This document shows, piece by piece, positions 52,037-60,108 of a stretch of 64,000 nucleotides of DNA (position 1 is the stretch's first letter; each line of letters starts with the position of its first letter). This DNA comes from RUG023 sp900315435. Its GTDB lineage: Bacteria; Spirochaetota; Spirochaetia; Sphaerochaetales; Sphaerochaetaceae. Below the pieces are notes generated by a model, which saw only the letters and a list, made by a program, of their open reading frames with translations, was not told the DNA's origin and searched no databases. The translations under genes and the position numbers were made by a program. The DNA is taken from positions 108,128 to 172,127 of the forward strand of contig CADAJJ010000001.1 in assembly GCA_902788205.1 (NCBI GenBank). The letters run 5' to 3'.

Positions 52037-52791
52037 GCTACCTATACGAGACACATCTGCACACCAACGTAGGAAGCCGTTGCGGCATCTCCTCGCCTGA
52101 AGACTATATTCCTGTCTACAAGGCCTATGGCTATACCGGCATCTTTGTCACCGACCACTTCTTCAATGGCAACTGCGCCATCGACCAGTCCCTTCCCTGG
52201 GAGCGGCAGGTCGACGGGTTCCTCCAAGGATACCTCCGCGCGAAAGAAGCAGGGGAAAAGGCTGGACTTGACGTCTTCTTCGGCTGGGAGGCAAGGCTGG
52301 GGAATGACGAGTACCTGGTCTATGGCCTGGACCGAAAGTGGCTTCTGATGCACCCCGAGATCGTCACTGCCAGCCATAAGGAGCAGTACGAGCTGGTCCA
52401 TGCAGGAGGCGGCGCCGTCATCCAGGCACACCCTTACCGGGAGCGGGACTACGAGACTGCCATCGACCTCTGGCCCGGCGTGGTGGACGGAATCGAGGGA
52501 TACAACCTCCATGACAGTGTCTTCGAGGACCAGCGGTCCCGGGACTACGCCAGACAATGGGGACTCTGCATGACAGCAGGAAGCGACGTGCACGATGTCC
52601 ACAAGCTGGATGGTCGAAAGCCTTTCGGGGTACGTACCGCGAACCGGCTTGCCTCGGCCCGGGAGTATGCCGACCTGCTCAGGGCACATAGGCAACTGGA
52701 GCTCTCCATTCCCGGCGAGGAGCTACGGAACCCGCGCTTTTCCCTCGACCTTTCCGTCCGTCTGCACGAGGAACGCCAGGATCAGAGATAG
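52033..52791 (+). CDS. PHP-domain phosphoesterase-like protein
   Basis: A 252-residue PHP-domain protein. The metal ligands begin with YETHLHTNVGSRCGISSP, then GIFVTDHFFN, FGWEARLG, GAVIQAHPYRE and the late MTAGSDVHDVHKL, so the site looks complete. These proteins hydrolyse phosphate esters; the substrate is unknown. It is translationally coupled to the EamA gene, and its stop overlaps that of mutS2 by ten bases. Confidence 0.88.
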   Translation: MSYLYETHLHTNVGSRCGISSPEDYIPVYKAYGYTGIFVTDHFFNGNCAIDQSLPWERQVDGFLQGYLRAKEAGEKAGLDVFFGWEARLGNDEYLVYGLDRKWLLMHPEIVTASHKEQYELVHAGGGAVIQAHPYRERDYETAIDLWPGVVDGIEGYNLHDSVFEDQRSRDYARQWGLCMTAGSDVHDVHKLDGRKPFGVRTANRLASAREYADLLRAHRQLELSIPGEELRNPRFSLDLSVRLHEERQDQR

Positions 52792-55130
52792 ACGTAGGTT
52801 TTCCCCATGCCTCCGTCGTTGGGTTCCGCGAAACGGTGACTTTTGACAGCGGGGTGCTTGTCCAGGTACTCGCGCACCCCCTTGCTGAGGATTCCATCCC
52901 CGAACCCATGGATGATTCCGAACTGGGTCACTCCATGGACCAGGCAGCTCTCTATCTGCAAGTCCAGTTTCCTGAGCGTCTCCTCCAACGTCAGCCCCCG
53001 CACATCCATCTCGAAAACAGGATTTGGAGTACTGCCGGTATAGGCGATGGCGAATTTGGCCGGCTCCTCCTTCGTGGTGTCCGGGGATAGCTCCTTGCCC
53101 TTCATCGTCATGCGCATGGAGCCGACGACAACCTCGTATGTATCCTTCTTCAGGACTTTGGTCACGATTCCATGGCGGCGCATCGTCCCGCAAAGGACAT
53201 GGTCTCCGGCCGAGTAGGTCCTGCCGGGCTGTGCCCGGTTCAAGGAGCGTTCCTCCTTGTCCAGCCAATGCTCGGTCTCCTCCTTCTTGCTCTTCAGGTT
53301 GTTGACGACCGAACGTGCCTTTTCCTCCTGCTCCTTGGTCAGACCCCCCGAGGTGCGAAGCTCGGTGAGCAGGTGCTCGATCTCCTTGTTCTTGTTGCGC
53401 AGGTATCTGGCAAGCTCGGTGTCCTGGCTGTCGACGATCTCGAACCGTTGCTGGCGCAGCTTCAGCTCCTTTTCCTGCAGCTCCTTCTTCAACCGGGCGA
53501 TCTCCCCCTCCTGCTGCTTGACCAAGAGTTCCCTGCGGTCAAGTTCCTGACGTTTCTTCTCAAGTCCCTTGATCACCTCGCCGATCTGGACGGCGCTGCT
53601 CCCCAGATACGCCTTGGCGCGGTCGATGACCCGAGGCGGGATATGCTGGCGGATGGCGGTATCCAACGCATGGCTATCGCCAGGCACGCCCTGCACCACC
53701 TGGAAGGTAGGCTCGTGGCTCTGCTCGTCGAAGGCCATCGAGGCGTTCATCACGTCCTCGCGCGCATAGGCAAACTCCTTCAGCACGCCATGGTGGCTGG
53801 TGACCAGCGTCAGGCAGCCACAGGCAAGGCACTCCTCCAAGATCGCCCGCGCAAGGGCCGAGCCCTCGACCGGGTCGGTGCCGCTGCCAAGTTCGTCAAG
53901 GACCACCAGGCTTTTGGGCGTCATGGACCGCAACGTCTCGGCGACGCGATGCATGTGGCCACTGAAGGTGGAAAGTCCTTCCTCGATGCTCTGCCCGTCC
54001 CCGATTTCGGTCAACACCTGGTCGAACAGGGGAAGCGAGCTTCCCTCCTTCGCGGGAATATAGCCGCACAGCTGGTTGATCATGGCAAGCAGCCCGACTG
54101 TCTTGATGGTGACGGTCTTGCCGCCAGCGTTCGGACCGGTCAGGACGACCGCGCGTACCTTGGCATCCAGGTTGACGGTAATGGGGACGGCCTTGGAACC
54201 AAGCAACGGATGGCGCGCCATCAGCAGCTTGACCGTAGGCCCAACCTGGCACTGGTGCATGTTCCCCAGATGCGCGCTACGGGCAAGGGCGTACCAGCTG
54301 TCGGCGATTCCTACCTGTCCGCTCAAATGGGCGAGCGAGCGTCGGATTCCTTTGACCTTGTCCGAAAGGGCCCGAAGGATTTTGGCCGTCTCGATCAGGA
54401 TCTGCTGCTGGGCCAAGGTCACCTCGTTGTTCAGCTCGACCAGTCGGAAGGGCTCGAGGAACAGGGTGTTTCCGCTTGCCGAAGAGCCATTGACAAAGCC
54501 CTGCTCCTTGCTGGTGCGGTCGCTGCGCATCGGAATGACCAGCCGGCCATCCCTCCAAGCTCCCTGGTCAGCCTGCACTTGCTCTCGATGGGCATGGATA
54601 TACTGCCTGGCGAAGGAGATGCGCCCCTGCTTGGCCGATTCCACCTGCTTGAGGAGGGCGGCGATGGCCGGATGGGTCGGCTTGACCGTACCGTCGGGTT
54701 CCAGCGTATCGCGAATCTCACCTGCGACAAAGCGAAGAGGAGCCTCCACTCCTTCCCCGAACAGGTTGACGAGACAGGCCATCGGCACCTTGTCCTCAAG
54801 CGTGCTCTTGGTGAAAGCGCACAAGCGCTCTGCGGCACGGATATAGGTGCTGATCTGATACAACGTCGCCCCGTCAGGGCTGTAGCGGATGTCGTCCAGA
54901 CGTCTGATGGCGTCGGTAATGTCAGGAAAGGAGACAGGACTCTCAACCATGCCGCTGGACATCAACCTGACATAATCGCCGATAACCGCCTGCCGCCGTT
55001 CCAACTCCTGACGGTCATGGCAGAAGGGAAGGCCGGCAAGCACCTCCCTTCCCTCCCGGGACAGGCAAGCCTCTTCGAACGAGGCCAGTACGGTCGTGTA
55101 TTCCAGATCCTTGCTACTCTGCGTCTCCAT
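52782..55130 (-). CDS. mutS2: MutS2 endonuclease
   Basis: MutS2, 782 residues. The MutS-type ATPase has Walker A VLTGPNAGGKTVTIKTVG (around residue 335) and Walker B SLVVLDELGSGTDP, then a long coiled coil (residues 510-620) and a C-terminal Smr nuclease domain with MDVRGLTLEE and IIHGFGDGILSKGV. Known members suppress recombination or clear collided ribosomes. It overlaps the end of rsgA by 17 bases. Confidence 0.95.
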   Translation of the reverse strand: METQSSKDLEYTTVLASFEEACLSREGREVLAGLPFCHDRQELERRQAVIGDYVRLMSSGMVESPVSFPDITDAIRRLDDIRYSPDGATLYQISTYIRAAERLCAFTKSTLEDKVPMACLVNLFGEGVEAPLRFVAGEIRDTLEPDGTVKPTHPAIAALLKQVESAKQGRISFARQYIHAHREQVQADQGAWRDGRLVIPMRSDRTSKEQGFVNGSSASGNTLFLEPFRLVELNNEVTLAQQQILIETAKILRALSDKVKGIRRSLAHLSGQVGIADSWYALARSAHLGNMHQCQVGPTVKLLMARHPLLGSKAVPITVNLDAKVRAVVLTGPNAGGKTVTIKTVGLLAMINQLCGYIPAKEGSSLPLFDQVLTEIGDGQSIEEGLSTFSGHMHRVAETLRSMTPKSLVVLDELGSGTDPVEGSALARAILEECLACGCLTLVTSHHGVLKEFAYAREDVMNASMAFDEQSHEPTFQVVQGVPGDSHALDTAIRQHIPPRVIDRAKAYLGSSAVQIGEVIKGLEKKRQELDRRELLVKQQEGEIARLKKELQEKELKLRQQRFEIVDSQDTELARYLRNKNKEIEHLLTELRTSGGLTKEQEEKARSVVNNLKSKKEETEHWLDKEERSLNRAQPGRTYSAGDHVLCGTMRRHGIVTKVLKKDTYEVVVGSMRMTMKGKELSPDTTKEEPAKFAIAYTGSTPNPVFEMDVRGLTLEETLRKLDLQIESCLVHGVTQFGIIHGFGDGILSKGVREYLDKHPAVKSHRFAEPNDGGMGKTYVYL

Positions 55131-56079
55131 GGTAGTCCTTGTATTTCATTTTTTTCTTCTTGGGCATCTTCTTTTCCACCTTGACCCAGGCAGGTGCCAT
55201 ATCCTCGAGGGTGTCAAGCATATGGAGATAGCTCTCATACCGGTCGGCGAGGATCTTTCCTTTTTCGACCAGTTCCTTGACCCTGCAGCCAGGCTCATCC
55301 CGATGCAGACAGCCAGGATACAGGCAGCCGGAGTCCCGGAACTCGGGGAAACTCCGCTCGATCGCGTGAGGATCCCCATGGGGGGGGAGCAACTCGCGGA
55401 CTCCCGGGGTGTCGATCAATGTGTAGTCTGGGTGAAACAGCATGACCGCATGGTTGGTCGTGTGCCTGCCACGGTCGTATTTCCCACTGATTTCGCCAAT
55501 CCGCTGGTCGCTGCCGCACAGGACGTTGACCAACGTCGACTTGCCTACCCCGCTCTGTCCCACCAGCGCGGTCACCTTGCCTTTCAGCAGGCTTTTCAGT
55601 TCATCCAGCCCCTCGCCCGTCACACTGCTGACCCGGACAACCGGGTATCCCAGCCCGCGGTAGGCGTCGAAGCGCAGCCGTTGGTCTTCACCGCTCTCCC
55701 CAAGGTCGCATTTTGTCAGCACCAAAACCACCCGGGCATCACGTACACAGGCGATGGCGCGGTCGAGGAAGCGCGGACGGAAGGGTGGATTGGACACCGA
55801 GGCGACCACCAGGACCTGGTCCATGTTTGCCGCCACACTCTGGTTGGAAAGGCCCTTGCCGTTCCACCGGACGAAGGAGCTCTTCCGTTCCCTCCGGGCC
55901 AGGATCTGCCCGTCGTCGGTAACCTCTACCCAGTCGCCTGTCGCGATTGGGTTGTATTCTCCTTCGGTGTGGGCCAGCTGCTTGCCTTTGATCCGGCACA
56001 GCCGTTCGGCTCCATCGGGGTACCGGACGGTATAGATGTTGTTGATTCCTTTGAGCACCAGGCCAATGTGGGTTTCCAT
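55114..56079 (-). CDS. rsgA: Ribosome small subunit-dependent GTPase RsgA
   Basis: RsgA, 321 residues from the ATG at 56079. It is a circularly permuted GTPase that matures the 30S subunit. The order of motifs is permuted as expected: LTKCDLGES (G4), VSSVTGEGLDEL (G5), VGQSGVGKSTLVNVL (G1) and DTPGVREL (G3). An N-terminal OB fold and a zinc-binding CLYPGCLHRDEPGCRV tail are present. The frame is open far upstream, but that part overlaps the divergent pentapeptide gene. A strong promoter ends nine bases before the ATG. Confidence 0.95.
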   Translation of the reverse strand: METHIGLVLKGINNIYTVRYPDGAERLCRIKGKQLAHTEGEYNPIATGDWVEVTDDGQILARRERKSSFVRWNGKGLSNQSVAANMDQVLVVASVSNPPFRPRFLDRAIACVRDARVVLVLTKCDLGESGEDQRLRFDAYRGLGYPVVRVSSVTGEGLDELKSLLKGKVTALVGQSGVGKSTLVNVLCGSDQRIGEISGKYDRGRHTTNHAVMLFHPDYTLIDTPGVRELLPPHGDPHAIERSFPEFRDSGCLYPGCLHRDEPGCRVKELVEKGKILADRYESYLHMLDTLEDMAPAWVKVEKKMPKKKKMKYKDYHGDAE

Positions 56080-56088
56080 ACCACTACG

Positions 56089-56117
56089 ATAGTACAGAAC
56101 GGGAGGAAGCTTGACAA
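56089..56117 (-). promoter_or_regulatory. rsgA-mutS2 promoter
   Basis: TTGTCA (56112-56117), 17-base spacer, TACTAT (56089-56094), nine bases to the ATG. Confidence 0.65.
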
Positions 56118-56139
56118 CAACCGTACAGAGTCGGAAAGT
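56111..56139 (+). promoter_or_regulatory. Promoter of pentapeptide gene
   Basis: TTGACA (56111-56116), 17-base spacer, weak GAAAGT (56134-56139), six bases to the ATG at 56146. The -35 box overlaps that of rsgA. Confidence 0.35.
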
Positions 56140-56145
56140 GGAAGC

Positions 56146-56730
56146 ATGTTTGCATTTCGACTGTGCGCGCACGAGGGTTGCAACCACTATGCTTCCACGG
56201 GCAGCAATTTCTGTCTCCGCCATAGCCAGGACCAGGCGGCGTTGCTTGCACAGGCAAGGAGGCAATTGCTCGGCCCGGAGCGGCTTGACGACTTCTGCAT
56301 CACCAGTGCAGTCTTCGATCCGATGCAGATTCCCCAGAAAAAGACGATAGCCGGATGCAACTTCGCCTGGTGCACTTTCCATCGGGTCGATTTCTCCGGT
56401 GTCCACCTCATCAGCTCCTTCTTCGATTTCTGCATGTTCGACCAATGCCTCTTCCATGACATCGATTGCCGCTACACCGTCTTTTCCGGAAGCAAGCTGG
56501 TCCACTGTGACTTCACCGGCAGTTTCATCGTCCATTCCAACTTCTCCGGCATCGACAGTCTTTCCTCCACATTCAACTCCTGCGACCTCTACTACTCCAA
56601 CTTTTCCTCGAGTTTCCTGAAGGACACCCCCTTCGAGGACTGCAACCTGAAGAAGACCAATTTCGCCTTCACCGACCAACGGCGGGTCAGTTTCAAGTAT
56701 TCCAACCCGGAGGAAATCATTCGCGTATGA
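56146..56730 (+). CDS. Pentapeptide-repeat protein with N-terminal Cys/His cluster
   Basis: A 194-residue protein from the ATG at 56146; the frame upstream is antisense to rsgA. Residues 7-26 hold C7, C12, C23 and H26 (CAHEGC ... FCLRH), which could bind zinc. From about residue 70 the sequence is made of pentapeptide repeats with central Phe or Leu (CNFAWCTFHRVDFSG, CDLYYSNFSSSFLKD), which would form a right-handed beta-helix. The target is unknown. It overlaps the metallo-hydrolase gene by four bases. Confidence 0.75.
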   Translation: MFAFRLCAHEGCNHYASTGSNFCLRHSQDQAALLAQARRQLLGPERLDDFCITSAVFDPMQIPQKKTIAGCNFAWCTFHRVDFSGVHLISSFFDFCMFDQCLFHDIDCRYTVFSGSKLVHCDFTGSFIVHSNFSGIDSLSSTFNSCDLYYSNFSSSFLKDTPFEDCNLKKTNFAFTDQRRVSFKYSNPEEIIRV

Positions 56731-57338
56731 AGATCTACCCGCACTTCTCCGTCGTCGGCTTCTGCAATACCTATGTCGTTGGTCCCGATGGGGGCGGGGA
56801 CTCGATCATCATCGACCCTGGCCATGTCGACTCGCCCCTTGTCAGTCTGCTTTGCCAAGCACGTTTCACGCCGAAAGCAGTGTTGCTGACCCACACACAC
56901 AGCGCCCACAGCCAAGGGCTGGGGACACTTGAGAAAGTGTATGAGCATCTGGATATCTACGCCGGCTCCACCCATGGCCTGAACGAGGAGCATCTGGTGG
57001 TCGAGGATGGACATAGCTACCAGATTGCGGGGTTCACGGTGAAGGCCATGCACATTCCCGGGCACTCCATAGACAGCATGGTCTACGTGATCGACCACGC
57101 CATCTTCACGGGGGACACCCTCGAAGCAAGCCTGGTGGCGCATACTTCCGGTTATCTGGAGCACGAGTTGTTGACCGCATCAATCAAGCAACGGCTTACC
57201 AGCATGGACACCAACTATCTGGTTTTCCCGGGACATGGAACGATCAGCAAGATCGGCATCGAGCGGCTGTTCAACGAGGACCTGAACGAGCTGGACAATC
57301 TCAAATTCTGGAGCGCTGACCGTTCAAATACTGTTTGA
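56727..57338 (+). CDS. Metallo-beta-lactamase-fold hydrolase, modified metal site
   Basis: A 203-residue protein with the MBL fold. The metal motif reads THTHSAHSQG (H56, H58, H61), with A60 where HxHxDH has Asp. HIPGHSIDS (H113), FTGDTL (D130) and FPGHG (H170) are present. Loss of the Asp would weaken the second metal site. It is similar in size to glyoxalase II-like hydrolases. The 3' end overlaps rluD by 38 bases in convergent orientation. Substrate unknown. Confidence 0.82.
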   Translation: MKIYPHFSVVGFCNTYVVGPDGGGDSIIIDPGHVDSPLVSLLCQARFTPKAVLLTHTHSAHSQGLGTLEKVYEHLDIYAGSTHGLNEEHLVVEDGHSYQIAGFTVKAMHIPGHSIDSMVYVIDHAIFTGDTLEASLVAHTSGYLEHELLTASIKQRLTSMDTNYLVFPGHGTISKIGIERLFNEDLNELDNLKFWSADRSNTV

Positions 57339-58221
57339 AGCGCTCTGGCATCGGGCTGCGGAACGTAAGGCGCCTACCCGTCATCGGCTGGTCGAACGAA
57401 AGGATGAACGCATGCAACATCAATGCCACCTTGTCGTCGCCCCTTCCGTATATCGGGTCTCCGACGACCGGATGGCCGATCGAGGACATATGCACCCGGA
57501 TCTGATGGGTCCGTCCGGTCTTGATGGTGATTCTGGCAAGGCTGCAGGTTCGGTAGCGCCGAAGGATCTGATACTCGGTAGAGGCGCGCTTGCCCTCGTC
57601 CAAGGGGCACGTGCAGAATTTCTTCCGGTCCCGGTCCGAGCGCTTGATGCCTGTCTCGATGACGCCATGGTCGGAAGGAAAGCAACCCTTGACGATGGCG
57701 ATGTAGACCTTCCGCGTCGTATGGGCCTTGAACTGCTCCACCAGGCGGCGCTGGCTTTCCGGGTTGCGGGCGACCACCATCGTCCCGCTGGTATCTTTGT
57801 CCAGACGGTGGACGATTCCCGGACGCAGCTCGTCACTTTCCTCGTCGGCGAAGCCGGAACCATAGCGGAACAGCAACGCTCCGACCAGAGTGCCGTCCCA
57901 GTTGCCAGCGGCCGGGTGGACCACCATTCCCTGGGCTTTGTCGATCACGAGCACGTCGTTGTCCTCATACAGGACATCCAACGGAATATCCTCCGCCTTC
58001 ACTCCCTCGAAAAAGCTTTCCGTGTAGGTCAGGAAGATGCGGTCCCCGTCGTGGACAAGAACGCTCTTCTTCTGTTTCTTGCCATTGACGGCAATCTGGA
58101 CATTCCTGTCCTGGAAGACGGAGCGAGGCACCTCGCCGAGGGATGCGACATACTTGTCCAGCCGGGTCTTCCCGTCGCTGCCAGAGACGACAATCTGTTT
58201 CTCAATAGTCCTGCTTGGCAT
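57301..58221 (-). CDS. rluD: RluD-family 23S rRNA pseudouridine synthase
   Basis: The product is 306 residues from the ATG at 58221, with AGGAGAAG upstream. An N-terminal S4 RNA-binding region (TRLDKYVASLGEVPRSVFQD) is followed by the catalytic domain with the Asp-containing GIVHRLDKDTSGTMVVARN and the late RTHQIRVHMSSIGHPVVGD. It isomerises uridines of 23S rRNA. The RluD-type helix-loop target is likely. The start overlaps the upstream small gene by 20 bases. Confidence 0.9.
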   Translation of the reverse strand: MPSRTIEKQIVVSGSDGKTRLDKYVASLGEVPRSVFQDRNVQIAVNGKKQKKSVLVHDGDRIFLTYTESFFEGVKAEDIPLDVLYEDNDVLVIDKAQGMVVHPAAGNWDGTLVGALLFRYGSGFADEESDELRPGIVHRLDKDTSGTMVVARNPESQRRLVEQFKAHTTRKVYIAIVKGCFPSDHGVIETGIKRSDRDRKKFCTCPLDEGKRASTEYQILRRYRTCSLARITIKTGRTHQIRVHMSSIGHPVVGDPIYGRGDDKVALMLHAFILSFDQPMTGRRLTFRSPMPERFKQYLNGQRSRI

Positions 58222-58564
58222 TCTGGTGCTTCTCCTGGACTTCACCGATGATCCAGTCGGCAAGGGCGATGCCGAACGAAAGGACGCAGGCGACACCGGC
58301 CTGCTTCAGCGTGGTCTCGAATGCGGGCGAGGTAGGCAGGTCCCCTCCCATCAGGTTGATTCCGTTCCAGCCAAGAACGACCAGCGGGAAGGTAATGACC
58401 AGCGAACCGAAGAAAAGGGTTTCCCCTCTGCGCAACTCGTACGCCCACTGGGGGAACTCCCCGCTCTGGTACGGCTCGTATGTCACCGTCTTCGAGTCCG
58501 TCCCAGCAGCTGAAAGCGGAAAGAGGAGCAGGAGGGCCAAGATCGTGGCAAGGCATCGCTTCAT
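58202..58564 (-). CDS. Small exported or membrane protein of unknown function
   Basis: A 120-residue protein with signal peptide MKRCLATILALLLLFPLSAA. Two further hydrophobic segments (about residues 48-68 and 88-105) suggest a membrane protein. No family recognised. It lies between yggS and rluD in one unit. Confidence 0.65.
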   Translation of the reverse strand: MKRCLATILALLLLFPLSAAGTDSKTVTYEPYQSGEFPQWAYELRRGETLFFGSLVITFPLVVLGWNGINLMGGDLPTSPAFETTLKQAGVACVLSFGIALADWIIGEVQEKHQNAKQDY

Positions 58565-58568
58565 AGGC

Positions 58569-59264
58569 TTACAGGTTGTAGTTTCTGGGACCGAAGATGG
58601 CAGTACCGATGCGGACCATGGTGCTTCCCTCCTGGATGGCGATGGGAAAATCCCCGCTCATGCCCATGCTGAGCGTGGAGAAATCCAGAGCGGGATATTG
58701 CTGCCGGCAGACATCACGAAGCTGGCGCAGCCGGCGGAAAGCCTGGCGGTTCTTGTCAGCGTCGCCGCCCAGCGGACCGACCGTCATCAATCCTTTCACC
58801 TGGATGTGGGGCATGTCCCCCACATGCCCGAGTGTCTCGAAAAGCGCCTCGTCGGAGACAAAGCCGCTCTTCTGCGCTTCTCCGCTGGTGTTGACCTCGA
58901 AGAGCACCTCGATCGTCTTGTCCAGAGCGGCGGCGGCCTTCTCTATTTTCTCCAGCAAGCGGAGCGAGTCGACGCTGTCGATGCCGTCGACCAAAGGGAC
59001 GATTTTGTTCACCTTGTTGCTCTGCAGGTGGCCGATCAGGTGCAACACCATTCCCTCGGGGCGTTGGATCGGGAATTTCGCCTCCACCTCCTGCACGTGG
59101 TTTTCTCCGAAAAGCCGCTGGCCGCAGGCATAGGCCTCCAGCACGTTCTCATAGGTGTGCAGCTTGCTGACCGCCATCAACTGTACCGAACCTTCGGCTC
59201 TGCCAGCCTGTTTCTCCTCATTGCGAATTTCCTCGCGGACTTGTCCAAGTGTTTCCTTAATCAT
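58569..59264 (-). CDS. yggS: YggS-family PLP-binding protein
   Basis: The product is 231 residues with an alanine-racemase-like N-terminal fold. The PLP lysine is in QLMAVSKLHTYENVLEAY, with FGENHVQEVEAKF, LHLIGHLQSNKVNKI and LSMGMSGDFPIAIQEGSTMVRIGTAIFG following. The family binds pyridoxal phosphate and controls its homeostasis, and has no known catalytic reaction. It overlaps the end of the CmpB-type gene by eight bases. Confidence 0.94.
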   Translation of the reverse strand: MIKETLGQVREEIRNEEKQAGRAEGSVQLMAVSKLHTYENVLEAYACGQRLFGENHVQEVEAKFPIQRPEGMVLHLIGHLQSNKVNKIVPLVDGIDSVDSLRLLEKIEKAAAALDKTIEVLFEVNTSGEAQKSGFVSDEALFETLGHVGDMPHIQVKGLMTVGPLGGDADKNRQAFRRLRQLRDVCRQQYPALDFSTLSMGMSGDFPIAIQEGSTMVRIGTAIFGPRNYNL

Positions 59265-60066
59265 GTTTCAGAACCTTCTGTTTGAAATCTTTCAGAGGAT
59301 CTTCGGCCTTCAACCGCTCAAGCAACTCGTCCAAGTGGGACACCGAACCACTCCGCATGGTCGGGAATTTGGACAGGAGCAGTTTGCCCTGACGTCCGAA
59401 GTTACCTTTCCACAAAGCCGCCTTCTCGGCAAAGCGCTTCTGGACCATTTCCGCCACTTCCTTCCGGTCCATCGTCTTCAGCAGCTCGAGGTTCTCCCTT
59501 CCCTGCTCGACCAGACGCTGCAGTTCTGCCAGTCCCTCACGGAACTTGTTGAGCCGGTAAACGGAGCAGACGAAATCAATAGTGAAGAGCAGTAGCAAGG
59601 AATTGCTCGACCAGGCGAGCGCCTGCGGACTGAGCCTGTCCACCCAGCCGGCTGCTGAGGAATGGCCGCCGTAGGTCAGGGCCAGCCCTCCCAAGCCGAA
59701 CAACGTGCTGTTCAGCAGGCAGACGCGGCCATTGATGTTGAAGCGGTGCTTGCTATAGTCCCACAGCTTCAGGCCAAAGGCCTTCTCCATCCACCAGGAA
59801 CCGACGTACTCGATGACCGAAGCGCTGGCCATGCTGGTGAAGAAGACAACCACCGGATTGCCGGCGGCAACATGCATGGAAGTCGTAGCCACATGAATGA
59901 CTAGACCGCCGAAACCATAGATGGGAATCCACGGCCCGTACAGGAACCCCCTGTTGACCAGCTTGTGCTGGAGCAACGAACAGTAGATGACTTCGGCAAA
60001 GTACCCGCAGACGGAATACACGACGAAATACAGGACATACTGCTGGAAAACCACATGGGACTGCAT
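59257..60066 (-). CDS. CmpB-type (PF06541-like) membrane protein
   Basis: The product is 269 residues with five or so membrane segments in the first 180. Conserved-looking stretches are YSVCGYFAEVIYCSLLQHKL, RGFLYGPWIPIYGFGGL and SVIEYVGSWWMEKAFGLKLWDY, the pattern of the putative ABC-transporter CmpB family. The C-terminal 85 residues are charged and helical. Transport activity is unproven. The promoter ends six bases before the ATG. Confidence 0.75.
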   Translation of the reverse strand: MQSHVVFQQYVLYFVVYSVCGYFAEVIYCSLLQHKLVNRGFLYGPWIPIYGFGGLVIHVATTSMHVAAGNPVVVFFTSMASASVIEYVGSWWMEKAFGLKLWDYSKHRFNINGRVCLLNSTLFGLGGLALTYGGHSSAAGWVDRLSPQALAWSSNSLLLLFTIDFVCSVYRLNKFREGLAELQRLVEQGRENLELLKTMDRKEVAEMVQKRFAEKAALWKGNFGRQGKLLLSKFPTMRSGSVSHLDELLERLKAEDPLKDFKQKVLKHD

Positions 60067-60072
60067 GGCCCT

Positions 60073-60101
60073 ATCGTACCAAAACAGTCCCAGTGTTGCA
60101 A
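60073..60101 (-). promoter_or_regulatory. Promoter of CmpB-type unit, leaderless type
   Basis: TTGCAA (60096-60101), 17-base spacer, TACGAT (60073-60078), six bases to the ATG at 60066. Confidence 0.55.
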
Positions 60102-60108
60102 ACGAGGC

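Noticed and set aside
56080..56679. In-frame N-terminal extension of rsgA
   Set aside because: The extension is antisense to the pentapeptide gene, and RsgA homology begins at the ATG at 56079.
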